A stretch of 64,000 nt of DNA from Planctomycetota bacterium. GTDB lineage: Bacteria > Planctomycetota > Planctomycetia > Pirellulales > UBA7805. Location of the stretch: positions 1-64,000 of the forward strand of contig QQVP01000011.1 in assembly GCA_003389215.1 (NCBI GenBank). The letters run 5' to 3'. Position 1 is the stretch's first letter. Each line of letters opens with the position of its first letter. The notes beneath the pieces are model-generated. The model made no database searches and was not told the origin of the DNA. It was given only the letters and a program-made list of their open reading frames with translations. This document shows, in pieces, positions 38,996 through 47,774 of this stretch. A program made the position numbers and the translations under genes.

Positions 38996-40174
38996 CTAAG
39001 TCCGGTCGGCGCGTCCGACGAGCGCGGGCTCGGTCTCGCCCTTACGATCGCCGTCGCTTACGTCGCCGCCACGCGGAGCGTCGGAGTCGTCGCCATCCGC
39101 GTCGCGGGCCGCGAGCACCGGCTCGTCGACGTCGTCCGGACTGCCAACGTCGTCCGGCTCGGCGAGCAGCGGGCCTTCGAGGTCACCGGCGAGCTCGGCG
39201 AGCGAGCGGCGGGCCGCGGCAAATTGTTGCTGCGGACTCGGCGCCGCCTGCCGGTTCTTGTTGCATTTCTTCAGACGCATGCTGCAGGCCAGCGACTCGA
39301 ACGAGTTCGAAATGCGGTCGGCAGCGACCGCCAGATCTGAGCGGCCCCGTTCGCGACGCTCCCACTCGTCGGCCGTGGTTTGCGCCTTGGCCAGGCGTGC
39401 GGCGGCCTGACGTGCCTGGCGATCGCCCAACAGATGCAGACCCACGATCATCTCGTGCGAGCCGACCACGCCGCGCGACTTGTTGAAGGTCCGTTTCCGC
39501 GTTCCCTCGGCCCGACAGCGAATCTCGAGCCAGTCGCCCTGCCAGTCCTCCGGCACCACGAAGCGACAAAGGATCGTTTCGGTCCCTTCGAAGGGAAACT
39601 GAGTGGAACGGGTCCGCTTGATGAAGATGCCATAGCCCTGGTCCATGGTGCCGCTGACCAGGGTCGTGCGTCGGGGCGCGACCTTCTGGTACGTTTCCGA
39701 AACCGCTTCCCGCTCGCTGTTGCCCAGGTTGGCCGAAGGGGTCACGCTGGCCTTGACGGGCAGGTCGGGAATCTTGACCGTGCCGGCCAGGCTCGCCCCG
39801 GCCGAGTTGATTTCCTCGCTCGTCTTGGTGACCTCGATCGTGCCCTCGACGTCGCTCTCGTAGCGCGTCACGGGCCAGTATTCGAGGACGCGAAGACGCT
39901 TTTCGGGGCTGCGGACTTCGTAGTGCAGCTCGTGCACGTCGCCGAGATTGCCCCGGGCCAGGCGGGTCGTGACCAGTAGCTCGGCCTCGATCAGTTTCTC
40001 GCCGGGATATTCGTCGGCAAAGCTGGCGGGCGTCACGTCGCGACAACCGACCACGCTGTTGACGTCGAAGGTGATCAGCGGCGAACCGGCAACGGCCACC
40101 GCGCTGATCAAGATGATGCCGCTAAACAACGTCGTGCGAAGGGCAGCCTGCCCCGGGTGATTCTTGACGCTCAT
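38996..40174 (-). CDS. Secreted or membrane-anchored protein of unknown function
   Basis: 392 residues; AGGAGG 6 bases before ATG 40174. One hydrophobic segment near residues 13-32 (TLFSGIILISAVAVAGS) serves as signal or anchor. The middle is beta-rich (LIEAELLVTTRLARGNL, RFVVPEDWQGDWLEIRC), and the C-terminus after about 330 is acidic (DDVGSPDDVDEPVL). Pairs of Cys in ACSMRLKKC could form a disulfide. No family is recognised. It stands alone on its strand, convergent with the Old Yellow Enzyme gene. Confidence 0.7.
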   Translation of the reverse strand: MSVKNHPGQAALRTTLFSGIILISAVAVAGSPLITFDVNSVVGCRDVTPASFADEYPGEKLIEAELLVTTRLARGNLGDVHELHYEVRSPEKRLRVLEYWPVTRYESDVEGTIEVTKTSEEINSAGASLAGTVKIPDLPVKASVTPSANLGNSEREAVSETYQKVAPRRTTLVSGTMDQGYGIFIKRTRSTQFPFEGTETILCRFVVPEDWQGDWLEIRCRAEGTRKRTFNKSRGVVGSHEMIVGLHLLGDRQARQAAARLAKAQTTADEWERRERGRSDLAVAADRISNSFESLACSMRLKKCNKNRQAAPSPQQQFAAARRSLAELAGDLEGPLLAEPDDVGSPDDVDEPVLAARDADGDDSDAPRGGDVSDGDRKGETEPALVGRADRT

Positions 40175-40508
40175 CGTGCCTCCTTTCCCGAGCCCGAAAA
40201 GCTCGCTCGGCTTCGCGAGTTGTTCTCCTGCGCGAAACGTTCCCGTTGGTGGTGGCGAGTAACGCCACGGGAATTCATACGCGTGGCTATGCGTGAAGGC
40301 AAGTAGATGCGTTGATCGATCGGTGGTCGAGCCGGTAGATTCGCTGCTCCTTGCGCTGCATGCGTCGGCGCGATCGCAACGATCGGGTAAACCGTGACGG
40401 CCCGATTCGCAGGAAGCTGTCTGCTAGCGACCCTTGCTGCACTGCGTGAGCGGCGGTTGCCGCGCGGTATTGCCGACCGCAGGCGTCCGAGCAGAACGAA
40501 GCCGAGAG
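40175..40508. other. 334-bp gap without recognised features
   Basis: Between the hypothetical protein and the purine phosphorylase gene, both on the minus strand. I see no gene, terminator or repeat; the promoter of the hypothetical gene should be in its left part. Confidence 0.4.
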
Positions 40509-41336
40509 TCAGTCGCGGAGCTGTCCGACGACGCCGACGAGGATCTTGCGCAGCTTCGGCTCGGCGGCGTTGGCCACGGCGATGATCGCCTCGACGTTGG
40601 CCGGCTCGAGCGACTCGGGCAGGCACATGTCGGTGACCACCGAGAGTCCGAGGGTGCGCATGCCGGCATGCACGGCAACGATCACCTCCGGCACGGTCGA
40701 CATGCCGACCACATCGGCCCCGATCGTGCGGAGGAAACGATACTCGGCGCGGGTTTCCAGGTTGGGCCCCGTTACGGCGACATAGACACCCCGGTGCGCG
40801 GCGATGCCTTCGTTGCCAGCAATCGCCAGTGCGGCTTCGATCAGTTGCGGATCGTAGGGCGCGGACATATCGGGAAAGCGGGGTCCCAGCCGATCGTCGT
40901 TGACGCCGATCAGCGGATTGTCGCCCATTAGGTTGATGTGATCGTCGATCACCACGATGTCGCCGGTAGCGTGCTCGGGGTTCATGCTGCCACAGGCATT
41001 CGAGACCAGTAGCACGCCGGCGCCCAAGGCATGCATCACGCGAACCGGGAAAGTGAGTTGCTGATGCGAGTAACCTTCGTAAGCGTGGAAGCGTCCCTCC
41101 ATGGCGACGACGGCTTTGCCGGCCAGCGTGCCGAGCACGAGCTGTCCCGCGTGGCCGATGGTCGTCGACTCGGGAAAGTGCGGGAGCGACTCGTAGGGCA
41201 ACGTCGCCTCGACTTCCAAGAGCGAAGCGGCCCCGCCGAGGCCGGTACCGAGAATGATGCCCGCCGCGGCGTCGGCCTGCCACTTCTGGCGAATGACGGC
41301 GACGGCCTCCTGAATTTGCTCGACGAGTTGCAGCAC
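40509..41336 (-). CDS. punA: Purine nucleoside phosphorylase (trimeric type)
   Basis: 275 residues from a GTG start. GIILGTGLGG is the phosphate-binding loop, FHAYEGYS and SNACGSMN follow the family pattern, VTGPNLETRAEYRFLRTIGADVVGMSTVPE contains the Glu and Met that bind the purine and ribose, and NVEAIIAVA corresponds to the C-terminal gate. It cleaves purine (deoxy)ribonucleosides with phosphate in purine salvage. Length matches bacterial type I enzymes. Substrate preference (guanosine, inosine or xanthosine) is not decidable. Confidence 0.93.
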   Translation of the reverse strand: MLQLVEQIQEAVAVIRQKWQADAAAGIILGTGLGGAASLLEVEATLPYESLPHFPESTTIGHAGQLVLGTLAGKAVVAMEGRFHAYEGYSHQQLTFPVRVMHALGAGVLLVSNACGSMNPEHATGDIVVIDDHINLMGDNPLIGVNDDRLGPRFPDMSAPYDPQLIEAALAIAGNEGIAAHRGVYVAVTGPNLETRAEYRFLRTIGADVVGMSTVPEVIVAVHAGMRTLGLSVVTDMCLPESLEPANVEAIIAVANAAEPKLRKILVGVVGQLRD

Positions 41337-41437
41337 GGATGGGTCTCGTTGCGGTTCGCCCGCGGCCGCGGTGTGGGGACTCGTCGAAGTGTTTGCTCGA
41401 CACGCCGCGGCGATCGAAGGGCGCGGACAGCTAACAA

Positions 41438-41734
41438 TCAGTCGACGTCGTCGTCGAAGTCGGCGTCTTCGTCGTCGTCATCCTCGTCGTCGTCGAAGTC
41501 CTCGTCGAGATCTCCGCCCGAGTCGTCCAGGGAGTGGTCGTAGCCGTCTTCCTCTTCGTAGTCGAAATCGTCATCGAAGTCGTCGTCGAAGTCTTCCTCG
41601 TCGAAATCGTCGTCGTCGAGGCCGTCGCTTTGCGCGACGGGCGCCACAACGGAGGGAAGAAACGGTTCCGGCTGAAACGACGCGCCTGCTGGCTCGGCTT
41701 CCCCGGGGTACGACGAAACTGCGAAATGCGACAT
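41438..41734 (-). CDS. Short strongly acidic protein
   Basis: 98 residues from ATG 41734, with GAGGA 8 bases upstream. The first 35 residues are ordinary (MSHFAVSSYPGEAEPAG); the remainder is almost only Asp and Glu with scattered Phe, in repeats such as FDDDFDD and DEDFDDDEDDDD. Such proteins bind cations or basic proteins or act as flexible tails; no family is assigned. Real coding is supported by the ribosome site and the position downstream of a promoter-less gap, but the biased sequence could also mislead. Confidence 0.55.
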   Translation of the reverse strand: MSHFAVSSYPGEAEPAGASFQPEPFLPSVVAPVAQSDGLDDDDFDEEDFDDDFDDDFDYEEEDGYDHSLDDSGGDLDEDFDDDEDDDDEDADFDDDVD

Positions 41735-41957
41735 TGCCAAATCCTCGACTCCTCACCTGCAAGTTCGACCTGAAATTTGCGACCGCGTAGCTCGCCAACC
41801 ACGCCACGCCGCTCGTACGTGTCCCACTAGTTTCTGGACCGGCGCCGCTTTGTCAAGCAAGTCGCGGGCAACGGGCGCCGGCAGGGGCACCGCGGGGGTG
41901 CGACCGTCACGGGACGTGCCACTGCGGCGGCGGGGCGTTGGCCTCTCGATCGCGTCG

Positions 41958-42048
41958 GCGGCGACTCCGGGCGGTGGCTCCAGGCGGTGGCTCCAGGCGG
42001 TGGCTCCGGGCGGCGGCTCCGGGCGGCGGCTCCGGGCGGCGGTGCCAG
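41958..42048. repeat. 13-bp tandem repeat, seven units
   Basis: Units of GCGGTGGCTCCAG/GCGGCGGCTCCGG repeated seven times in the intergenic region. The period is not a multiple of three, so it is not a coding repeat. The rest of the gap 41735-42359 holds the terminator and inverted repeat listed separately; no gene is seen. Confidence 0.85.
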
Positions 42049-42100
42049 CGCGGCCCCTGGAAAGCGGGCTTCGAGACGTGACCGCCGTGAGGGGCGCACG

Positions 42101-42137
42101 AAAAAGGGCAGAGCCGACGAGGCTGCCGACTCTGCCC
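42101..42137 (-). terminator. Rho-independent terminator for the GT2-TPR gene
   Basis: On the minus strand GGGCAGAG (42137-42130) and CTCTGCCC (42113-42106) form an 8-bp stem followed by TTTTT (42105-42101). It lies 220 bp downstream of the gene ending at 42360 and fits its direction. Confidence 0.75.
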
Positions 42138-42166
42138 AACACGGGGGTGAGAAAGCCAAATTTAGA

Positions 42167-42215
42167 GCGGCGGGGTGGGTCAGGGTTGTCGGAGTGCGGG
42201 TAAACACCCCGCCGC
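42167..42215. repeat. 11-bp inverted repeat
   Basis: GCGGCGGGGTG at 42167-42177 and CACCCCGCCGC at 42205-42215 are perfect complements around a 27-nt loop. No T-run, so not a simple terminator; it may be a palindromic dispersed repeat. Confidence 0.6.
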
Positions 42216-42359
42216 TACCTCCAACCTAGTAGACGCCGCCCCGGGGCCGCGGATTCGGCTTAGAACAAATAGCGAAAATGCGCAAATTGCGTTCACCGAC
42301 GACCGCTCGTGGCGGTTGTGCCGCTTGTGACCCGCAAAAAGCCGTGTTTGGTGGCCGCA

Positions 42360-43949
42360 CTACGCGCCGGGAGGCGTCAGATCGGGCTGAGAAACCGGTG
42401 CCTGATGAGGTTGGTGCAGGGCCAGATCGGGCGTCGGCTGATCGACGCGGCGCTTCGATTCGGCCGCTGCGGCGGGCGATTCCGCCTCGGTGGGGGTCGC
42501 CGGCATGGGCTGAGGATCGCCGGCCACCGAACGGCGGAGAACCTCAATTTCCGGATTGTGGGGCTCGCTCTCTCGCCAGCCGTCGAGCACTTCGAGGGCC
42601 TCGGCCGTCTCGTGCATGGCGATCAGCGATTTGGCCAGCCAGCGAAAACAGAGGCGTTCCCGGCAGCCAGCCTGGAGGGCCGTTTCCAGGTAGGCCTTGG
42701 CCGAGATCCAGTTGCCCTGCACGGCCAGGCAGGCGCCGCGGACTGCCGTGCGGAAGGCCTCGCGGCCTTGTTCGACGCTGAGCAGCTTCTCGACTTCGGC
42801 CAGTGCCGCGGGACGGTCGCACAACTTGATGCAGACTTCGATGAGCTGACGACGCACCCGATCGGAGTTGGTGCGGCCGGCGGCCAGCGCGTGTTCGAGC
42901 ATCTGCCGGGCTTGGGCGTCTTCGTTCTGGAGTTGCAAGGTCAGGCTGAGGCAGACCAGGGCCACGTCCGCCACGTCGCCGAGGTGCCAGATCTCGGGAC
43001 GTACCTGTCCGTGCAAATGAGCCGTTTCGTAGGCGCGGTGGGCCAGGTCGACGCGACCGGAGGCCTGCAGATAGCCGCCCATGGCGCACAGCAACTGCGT
43101 GTCGAGCGGGAACTGTTCCAGGGCTTCGATGCAGAGCATCGTCTGCTGCTCGCGCTCGGCCGCGTCGCGATCGGAGTAGGTCGTCAGTTCGCCGTAGTAC
43201 GCTTCGAGCATGTCGCCCGATCCGGCCTGAGCGACTCGTCGGGCGTCTTGAAAGCAGACCCGCGCGGCCACGGCGCTACCGAGGTTCATTAAGGCTTCGC
43301 CCTTGGCGAGTCGCGGTTGGGGGGCATCGGGGCGCTCGCCGATCTCGGTGTGGGCAATGCGGATGTCGCGCTCCGCCTTGGCCCGGCGGACTGCCGGGTC
43401 GAGATCGCGGGCCGAACGGGCGATCCGCATGTCGACCGCTTCCAGACGCAGCCCCGCTTCGACCGCCTTGGGCACGATGCTCTCGCGAATCCTTCCCACG
43501 TAGGAAAGCTCCTCGCGGCGCGGCATCAAACGGAAACGCCCGACCTGCTCGCCGGCCACGTTGCCTTCCTCGGGCGGCAAGGTCACCAGCAACATGTAGA
43601 TGGCCGTCGTGTCGGCCTGTTGATCGAGGAACTCGCGCAGGCGGCGGGCATCGTCCGCCGTCATCGTCTCGCCCGCGTCGAGCCACAGCACCCAGTCGCC
43701 GGTGGCGTGCGAGAGGGCGACGTTGCGGGCGGCGGAAAAGTCGTCGGTCCAACTCCAGTCGACGACTCGGGTGGCCAGATGTGCGGCCACCTGACGCGTG
43801 CTGTCGGTGGAACCGGTATCGACCACGACGATCTCGTCGGCGATCGCCTGAACCGATTGGAGCGTGGCGGCGATTTGCGATTCGGCGTCGCGGACGATCG
43901 TGGCAACCGTCAATCGCGGTCGCGCGCTGGGATTAGCGGACGTCGACAT
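42360..43949 (-). CDS. Family 2 glycosyltransferase with TPR-like C-terminal half
   Basis: 529 residues; AAGGAGG upstream of ATG 43949. The GT-A fold is shown by LTVATIVRDAESQIAATLQS, then VVDTGSTDSTRQVA (UDP-sugar binding), FSAARNVALSHATGDWVLWLDAGE (the LDAGE is the DxD-equivalent), within about residues 13-120. From about 180 the sequence is alpha-helical repeats (GDMLEAYYGELTTY, LCAMGGYLQASGRVDLAHRAYE), consistent with TPRs. The C-terminal 50 residues are Pro/Ala-rich. Bacterial proteins of this type glycosylate envelope components or proteins, but the acceptor is unknown. Confidence 0.87.
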   Translation of the reverse strand: MSTSANPSARPRLTVATIVRDAESQIAATLQSVQAIADEIVVVDTGSTDSTRQVAAHLATRVVDWSWTDDFSAARNVALSHATGDWVLWLDAGETMTADDARRLREFLDQQADTTAIYMLLVTLPPEEGNVAGEQVGRFRLMPRREELSYVGRIRESIVPKAVEAGLRLEAVDMRIARSARDLDPAVRRAKAERDIRIAHTEIGERPDAPQPRLAKGEALMNLGSAVAARVCFQDARRVAQAGSGDMLEAYYGELTTYSDRDAAEREQQTMLCIEALEQFPLDTQLLCAMGGYLQASGRVDLAHRAYETAHLHGQVRPEIWHLGDVADVALVCLSLTLQLQNEDAQARQMLEHALAAGRTNSDRVRRQLIEVCIKLCDRPAALAEVEKLLSVEQGREAFRTAVRGACLAVQGNWISAKAYLETALQAGCRERLCFRWLAKSLIAMHETAEALEVLDGWRESEPHNPEIEVLRRSVAGDPQPMPATPTEAESPAAAAESKRRVDQPTPDLALHQPHQAPVSQPDLTPPGA

Positions 43950-44176
43950 GAGAGCCTCCTTGCCGTGTCGATGGCCGGGCTGCGCTGGCAGCGTGTCTCG
44001 TGAAATTGAGCGGGTGGCGGAGTCTATCGGAGTGCCGCAACTCGGGAAAGATCGATTGCCGGCCGATCGGCGGGGGGCCGCTCGCGAAAGGTAGGGGAGC
44101 GCGGGTCGCTAGCGGTGCTGGCGCGGCCACGCGCGACCGGCATAGAAAGAACGCCGTATTGGCCGCAGAGCCGCGG

Positions 44177-45181
44177 CTACTGGCCGCCCGCCGCCACGAA
44201 GCGGGCCACGTCCTCGCTCTGTCCCATGAGGATCACCGTGTCGCCCGCCGCCAGTCGGTAGTCAGGCTCGGGTCGGAAGACCATTTTGCCGCCGGCCATT
44301 TTGACGGCCACGATCAGCATGGTATGCGGCCAGTCGGCCACGATCTCGTCGACAGAGCGCTCCAGCAGCGGGCTGCCCGCGGTGACGGTAAGTTCGTCGA
44401 GTTCGACGTCCATGACGCGGTCGTCGGCCACCAGTTCGAGAAATTCGCCGGTCGAGGGTCGCGTGATCATGGTCGCCATCCGCTGGGCCCCGATGGCGGT
44501 CGGCATGACGACGCGATTCGCCCCCGCCTGGCGCAGCTTCTGTGTCGTGCTGGGGTGCTCGCCGCGGGCGATGATCATGGCCCCGGGATTGAGGTTTCGC
44601 CCGGTGAGCGTGATGAACACATTGTCGGCGTCGACCGGCAACGCCGTGACCAACACCCGACAGCGCTCGACCCCGGCCGCGCGAAGCACGTCTTCCTCAC
44701 GGGCGTCGCCCAGCTGCACAAGATGACCATCGCGGCTGGCGTCTTCGGCGGCCTCGGGGCGGTTTTCGACCACGACGAACGAACGACGCTCGCGGCCGAG
44801 CTCCGACGCCAGGCGACGGCCCATACGACCGAAGCCGCAGATGATCACGTGCTGGTCGAGTCGTTGAATTCCTTGCGCCATCTTGCGAACTCCCAAAACC
44901 CTGTCGATCTCGCCGACGGTAATCAATTGAAGAAAGCCGCCGATGGTGTAGACGGCGGCCGACATGCCGAACACGATCACGCCGATCGTGAACAGCTGAA
45001 ACTGCCAGGTCGTATCCGGTCTCTCCGTAAAGCCGACGCTGGAGACGGTGATCACGACCATGTAGAGGTCGTCCAGCCAATGCGTGTCGGGATCGAGGAA
45101 GTGGTAACCGATCACCGAGCCCACCAGCACCATGGCCAACAGAAACGCGCCCAGTCGGATACGTTCCAGCGGTGTTCTCAT
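44177..45181 (-). CDS. Potassium channel-like protein with RCK (TrkA) domain
   Basis: 334 residues from ATG 45181, which overlaps the argJ stop as ATGA. Two membrane helices at the N-terminus (FLLAMVLVGSVIGYHFL and VIVFGMSAAVYTIGGFLQL) flank a pore loop MVVITVSSVGFTERPDT. The selectivity filter reads TVSSVGF instead of the usual TVGYG, so ion choice may be unusual. A Rossmann RCK domain follows (VIICGFGRMGRRLASEL, NAD-binding GxGxxG), then a TrkA-C domain to the end (LDELTVTAGSPLLERSV). Inner-membrane ion channel gated by nucleotide or NAD ligands. Confidence 0.85.
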   Translation of the reverse strand: MRTPLERIRLGAFLLAMVLVGSVIGYHFLDPDTHWLDDLYMVVITVSSVGFTERPDTTWQFQLFTIGVIVFGMSAAVYTIGGFLQLITVGEIDRVLGVRKMAQGIQRLDQHVIICGFGRMGRRLASELGRERRSFVVVENRPEAAEDASRDGHLVQLGDAREEDVLRAAGVERCRVLVTALPVDADNVFITLTGRNLNPGAMIIARGEHPSTTQKLRQAGANRVVMPTAIGAQRMATMITRPSTGEFLELVADDRVMDVELDELTVTAGSPLLERSVDEIVADWPHTMLIVAVKMAGGKMVFRPEPDYRLAAGDTVILMGQSEDVARFVAAGGQ

Positions 45182-46380
45182 GTGTGGTACTCGGCGTTCA
45201 GCCGGACGTACTCGGTGGTCAGGTCGGTCGTCCAGAGACGGGCCTCGGCGTCGCCCTCGCCCAGTCGCAGGACGATTTGCACGTCGCGCTGCTGGCGGAT
45301 CGACTGCGAGACCGCGGCCGCGTCGAACGGCAACGGCTCGCCATGGCGATAGAGCGGCACCGAGTTCAATTCCAATTCTAATTGAGCCGGGTCGAACGAG
45401 ACTCCAGCGTATCCGGCCGCCGAGACGATGCGACCCCAATTCGGATCGGCGCCGGCGATGGCCGTCTTGACCAGCGGGCTGTCGCCCACGGCGCGGGCGA
45501 TTTCGCGCGCTTCGTCCGGCGTGCGACATCCTCGCACCAAGATCTCGACGACGTGCGTGGTGCCCTCGCCGTCGGCGACGATGGCCAGGGCCAGTTCTTC
45601 ACAGACTTCGCGGAGCGCCGCGGCAAAGGCCTCGGGCGACGCGCCGGAGCGCGGCGTCGATTCGGCCTGACCGCTGGCCAGTAGGAGCACGGTGTCGTTG
45701 GTGCTGGTGTGGCCATCGACGCGGATACAATTGAACGTCTCCGCGACGGCTTCGGCCAGCCGTCGCTGGGCCACCTCGGGCGCGAGGCAGGCGTCGGTCA
45801 TCACCAGGGCGAGCATCGTGGCCATGTTCGGCCCGATCATGGCGGCCCCTTTGGCGATGGCCGTGAGCCGCACCGGGCCATCGCTGCCCTCGACGGTCCG
45901 CGCCGCCAGCTTCGGCACGGTGTCGGTGGTCATGAAGGCTCGGGCGGCGGCCTGCAGCGCGACGTCATCGTCGCCCAGCTGTGCCGCGGCGGCCGAAATG
46001 CCGGCGAGCACCTTGGCTTGCGGTAGCGGTTCGCCAATGACGCCGGTCGACATCACCAGGGCCTGCGACTCCTCGGCGCCGCAAGCCTCGGCCACCGCGC
46101 GGCACATGGCGGCCGCGTCTTCGTCGCCGCGGCGACCGGTACAGGCATTGGCGTTGCCCGAGTTGACGACCACGGCGCGGATGTTGGCGGCCGGGGTTCG
46201 CTCACGATCGAGTGCCACCGGGGCAGCGAAGATGCGGTTCTGCGTGTAGACGCCGGCGGCCACCGCATCGGCCTGGCAGACGATTACGGCCAGGTCTTCC
46301 CGCGTGGCGTCCGACTTGATGCCGCAGTGCATGCCGGCAACCTGAAAGCCGCGGGGCAAGACTGGCGACGAGTCGGGCAT
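45178..46380 (-). CDS. argJ: Bifunctional ornithine acetyltransferase/N-acetylglutamate synthase
   Basis: 400 residues from ATG 46380. It autocleaves into two subunits at the conserved MIGPNMAT|ML (cleavage before the Thr in NMATML, about residue 180). NSGNANACTG and GADPNWGRI are further ArgJ signatures. It recycles the acetyl group in the cyclic arginine pathway: acetylornithine plus glutamate gives ornithine plus acetylglutamate. Downstream of argC by 72 bp; followed by the ion channel with an ATGA overlap. Confidence 0.95.
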   Translation of the reverse strand: MPDSSPVLPRGFQVAGMHCGIKSDATREDLAVIVCQADAVAAGVYTQNRIFAAPVALDRERTPAANIRAVVVNSGNANACTGRRGDEDAAAMCRAVAEACGAEESQALVMSTGVIGEPLPQAKVLAGISAAAAQLGDDDVALQAAARAFMTTDTVPKLAARTVEGSDGPVRLTAIAKGAAMIGPNMATMLALVMTDACLAPEVAQRRLAEAVAETFNCIRVDGHTSTNDTVLLLASGQAESTPRSGASPEAFAAALREVCEELALAIVADGEGTTHVVEILVRGCRTPDEAREIARAVGDSPLVKTAIAGADPNWGRIVSAAGYAGVSFDPAQLELELNSVPLYRHGEPLPFDAAAVSQSIRQQRDVQIVLRLGEGDAEARLWTTDLTTEYVRLNAEYHT

Positions 46381-46452
46381 GGCAGGTGGGTCGCGTGTGA
46401 GTTCGAGTCGGGCGCGGGCTCCAGCGCGGGTCATGGAGCCGGAGCGCGGGGA

Positions 46453-47463
46453 TTACAACGCCGTCGCTTCCGGATAGCCGCACATCAAGTTGAAGTTCTG
46501 CACCGCCGCACCGGAGGCGCCTTTGATTAGGTTGTCAAGGCAACTGATCGTGAGCACGCGGCCGCGGACCACGCGGACGGTGATGTCGCAGTAGTTGGTG
46601 TCGAGGCTGTCCTTCGTGGCCGGCAGATGCTCGACGACGCGGACGAACGGCTCGTCGGCGTAGAATTGGGCAAAGCGGTCGAGCAGCTCCGTCTCGTCCA
46701 CCGCATTGTGCGGTTCGCTGTACGTCGTGGTGAGAATGCCGCGGTCCATGGGAATCAGGTGCGGCGTGAAGATCACCTCGACCGACTTCTGGGCGACTTT
46801 CGAGAGCAGCAACTCGATCTCGGGCGTGTGCCGATGCGTGCCGACACCATAGGCCGAAACGCTCTCGTTGCACTCGGGATAGTGTGTGGTGAGTTTCAGG
46901 CCGCGGCCGGCGCCCGAGACGCCGCTCTTCGAGTCGACGATGATCGGCCGCTCGCCGAGCAGGCCAGCGCGGACCAGCGGGGCCAGGGCCAGGATGGCGG
47001 AGGTCGGGTAGCAGCCGGGATTGGCGACCAGGCGGGCCTCGCGAATCGTCTCGCGAAACAGCTCGGGCAGTCCGTAGACCGTTTCGGCGAGCCGCGTGGG
47101 GTCGGGATGTTCCTGTCCGTACCAGTCGTGATAGACGGCCGCGTCGTCGAGCCGGTAGTCGGCCGACAGATCCACGACGCGGCAGCCGGCTTCGAGCAAT
47201 CGCGGCACGAAGGTGGCACTTTGCCCATGCGGCAGACAACTGAAGACGACGTCAGCCCGCTCGGCGAGCTGGGTGGGGTCGAGATTCTCGAGCGTCAGTT
47301 CGGTGCGATCCTGCAGAGCCGGGTGGACGCTGGCCAGCGGCGGGCGGCCTTCCTGACGGCTGGTGGCCGCGGTGAGGGTGACGTGCGGATGCCGCAGCAG
47401 CAGCTTGACGAGTTCCGCGGCGGTGTAGCCGGTGGCCCCGACAATGGCGACACGGGTGTTCAT
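46453..47463 (-). CDS. argC: N-acetyl-gamma-glutamyl-phosphate reductase
   Basis: 336 residues, usual length. NADP-binding VAIVGATGYTAAELVKLLLRHPHV at the N-terminus, catalytic Cys in ANPGCYPTS (about residue 147), and HxHxPEIEL plus FTPHLIPMDRGI further on. It makes N-acetylglutamate semialdehyde in arginine biosynthesis. First gene of argC-argJ-channel. A tRNA gene starts 236 bp upstream on the opposite strand. Confidence 0.96.
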   Translation of the reverse strand: MNTRVAIVGATGYTAAELVKLLLRHPHVTLTAATSRQEGRPPLASVHPALQDRTELTLENLDPTQLAERADVVFSCLPHGQSATFVPRLLEAGCRVVDLSADYRLDDAAVYHDWYGQEHPDPTRLAETVYGLPELFRETIREARLVANPGCYPTSAILALAPLVRAGLLGERPIIVDSKSGVSGAGRGLKLTTHYPECNESVSAYGVGTHRHTPEIELLLSKVAQKSVEVIFTPHLIPMDRGILTTTYSEPHNAVDETELLDRFAQFYADEPFVRVVEHLPATKDSLDTNYCDITVRVVRGRVLTISCLDNLIKGASGAAVQNFNLMCGYPEATAL

Positions 47464-47699
47464 GGGCGTGTGCTACCTGACCGCGGGCCTGTGGTGTTGT
47501 GGGAAGGAAGTTGCCTCGCTCGGACGTTCACTATACTGCCCGCCGAATCGGTGGGCCAACGGGGCGCGAATTGCCGTGGTGAGCGAACCGCGGCCATTGA
47601 ATCGCGGATGTCGATATGGGATAGTTGGGGGTGCGTTTCGCGTGGCTGCGTGGCTCGTCGACAATTGGTTGGCGAGTCGAGTGGCGGCCGGAAACGTGG

Positions 47700-47774
47700 C
47701 GGGGCGTGGCGCAGTTTGGCTAGCGCGTTTGACTGGGGGTCAAAAGGTCGCAGGTTCAAATCCTGTCGCCCCGA
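47700..47774 (+). tRNA. tRNA-Pro(GGG)
   Basis: Cloverleaf read by eye: acceptor CGGGGCG pairs with CGCCCCG (47767-47773), D arm GCGCAGTTTGGCTAGCGC, anticodon stem TTTGA/TCAAA with loop CTGGGGG (anticodon GGG), T arm CGCAGGTTCAAATCCTGTCG, discriminator A. CCA is not encoded. It is the target of the integrated element, whose recombinase gene ends inside its 3' end. Confidence 0.93.
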
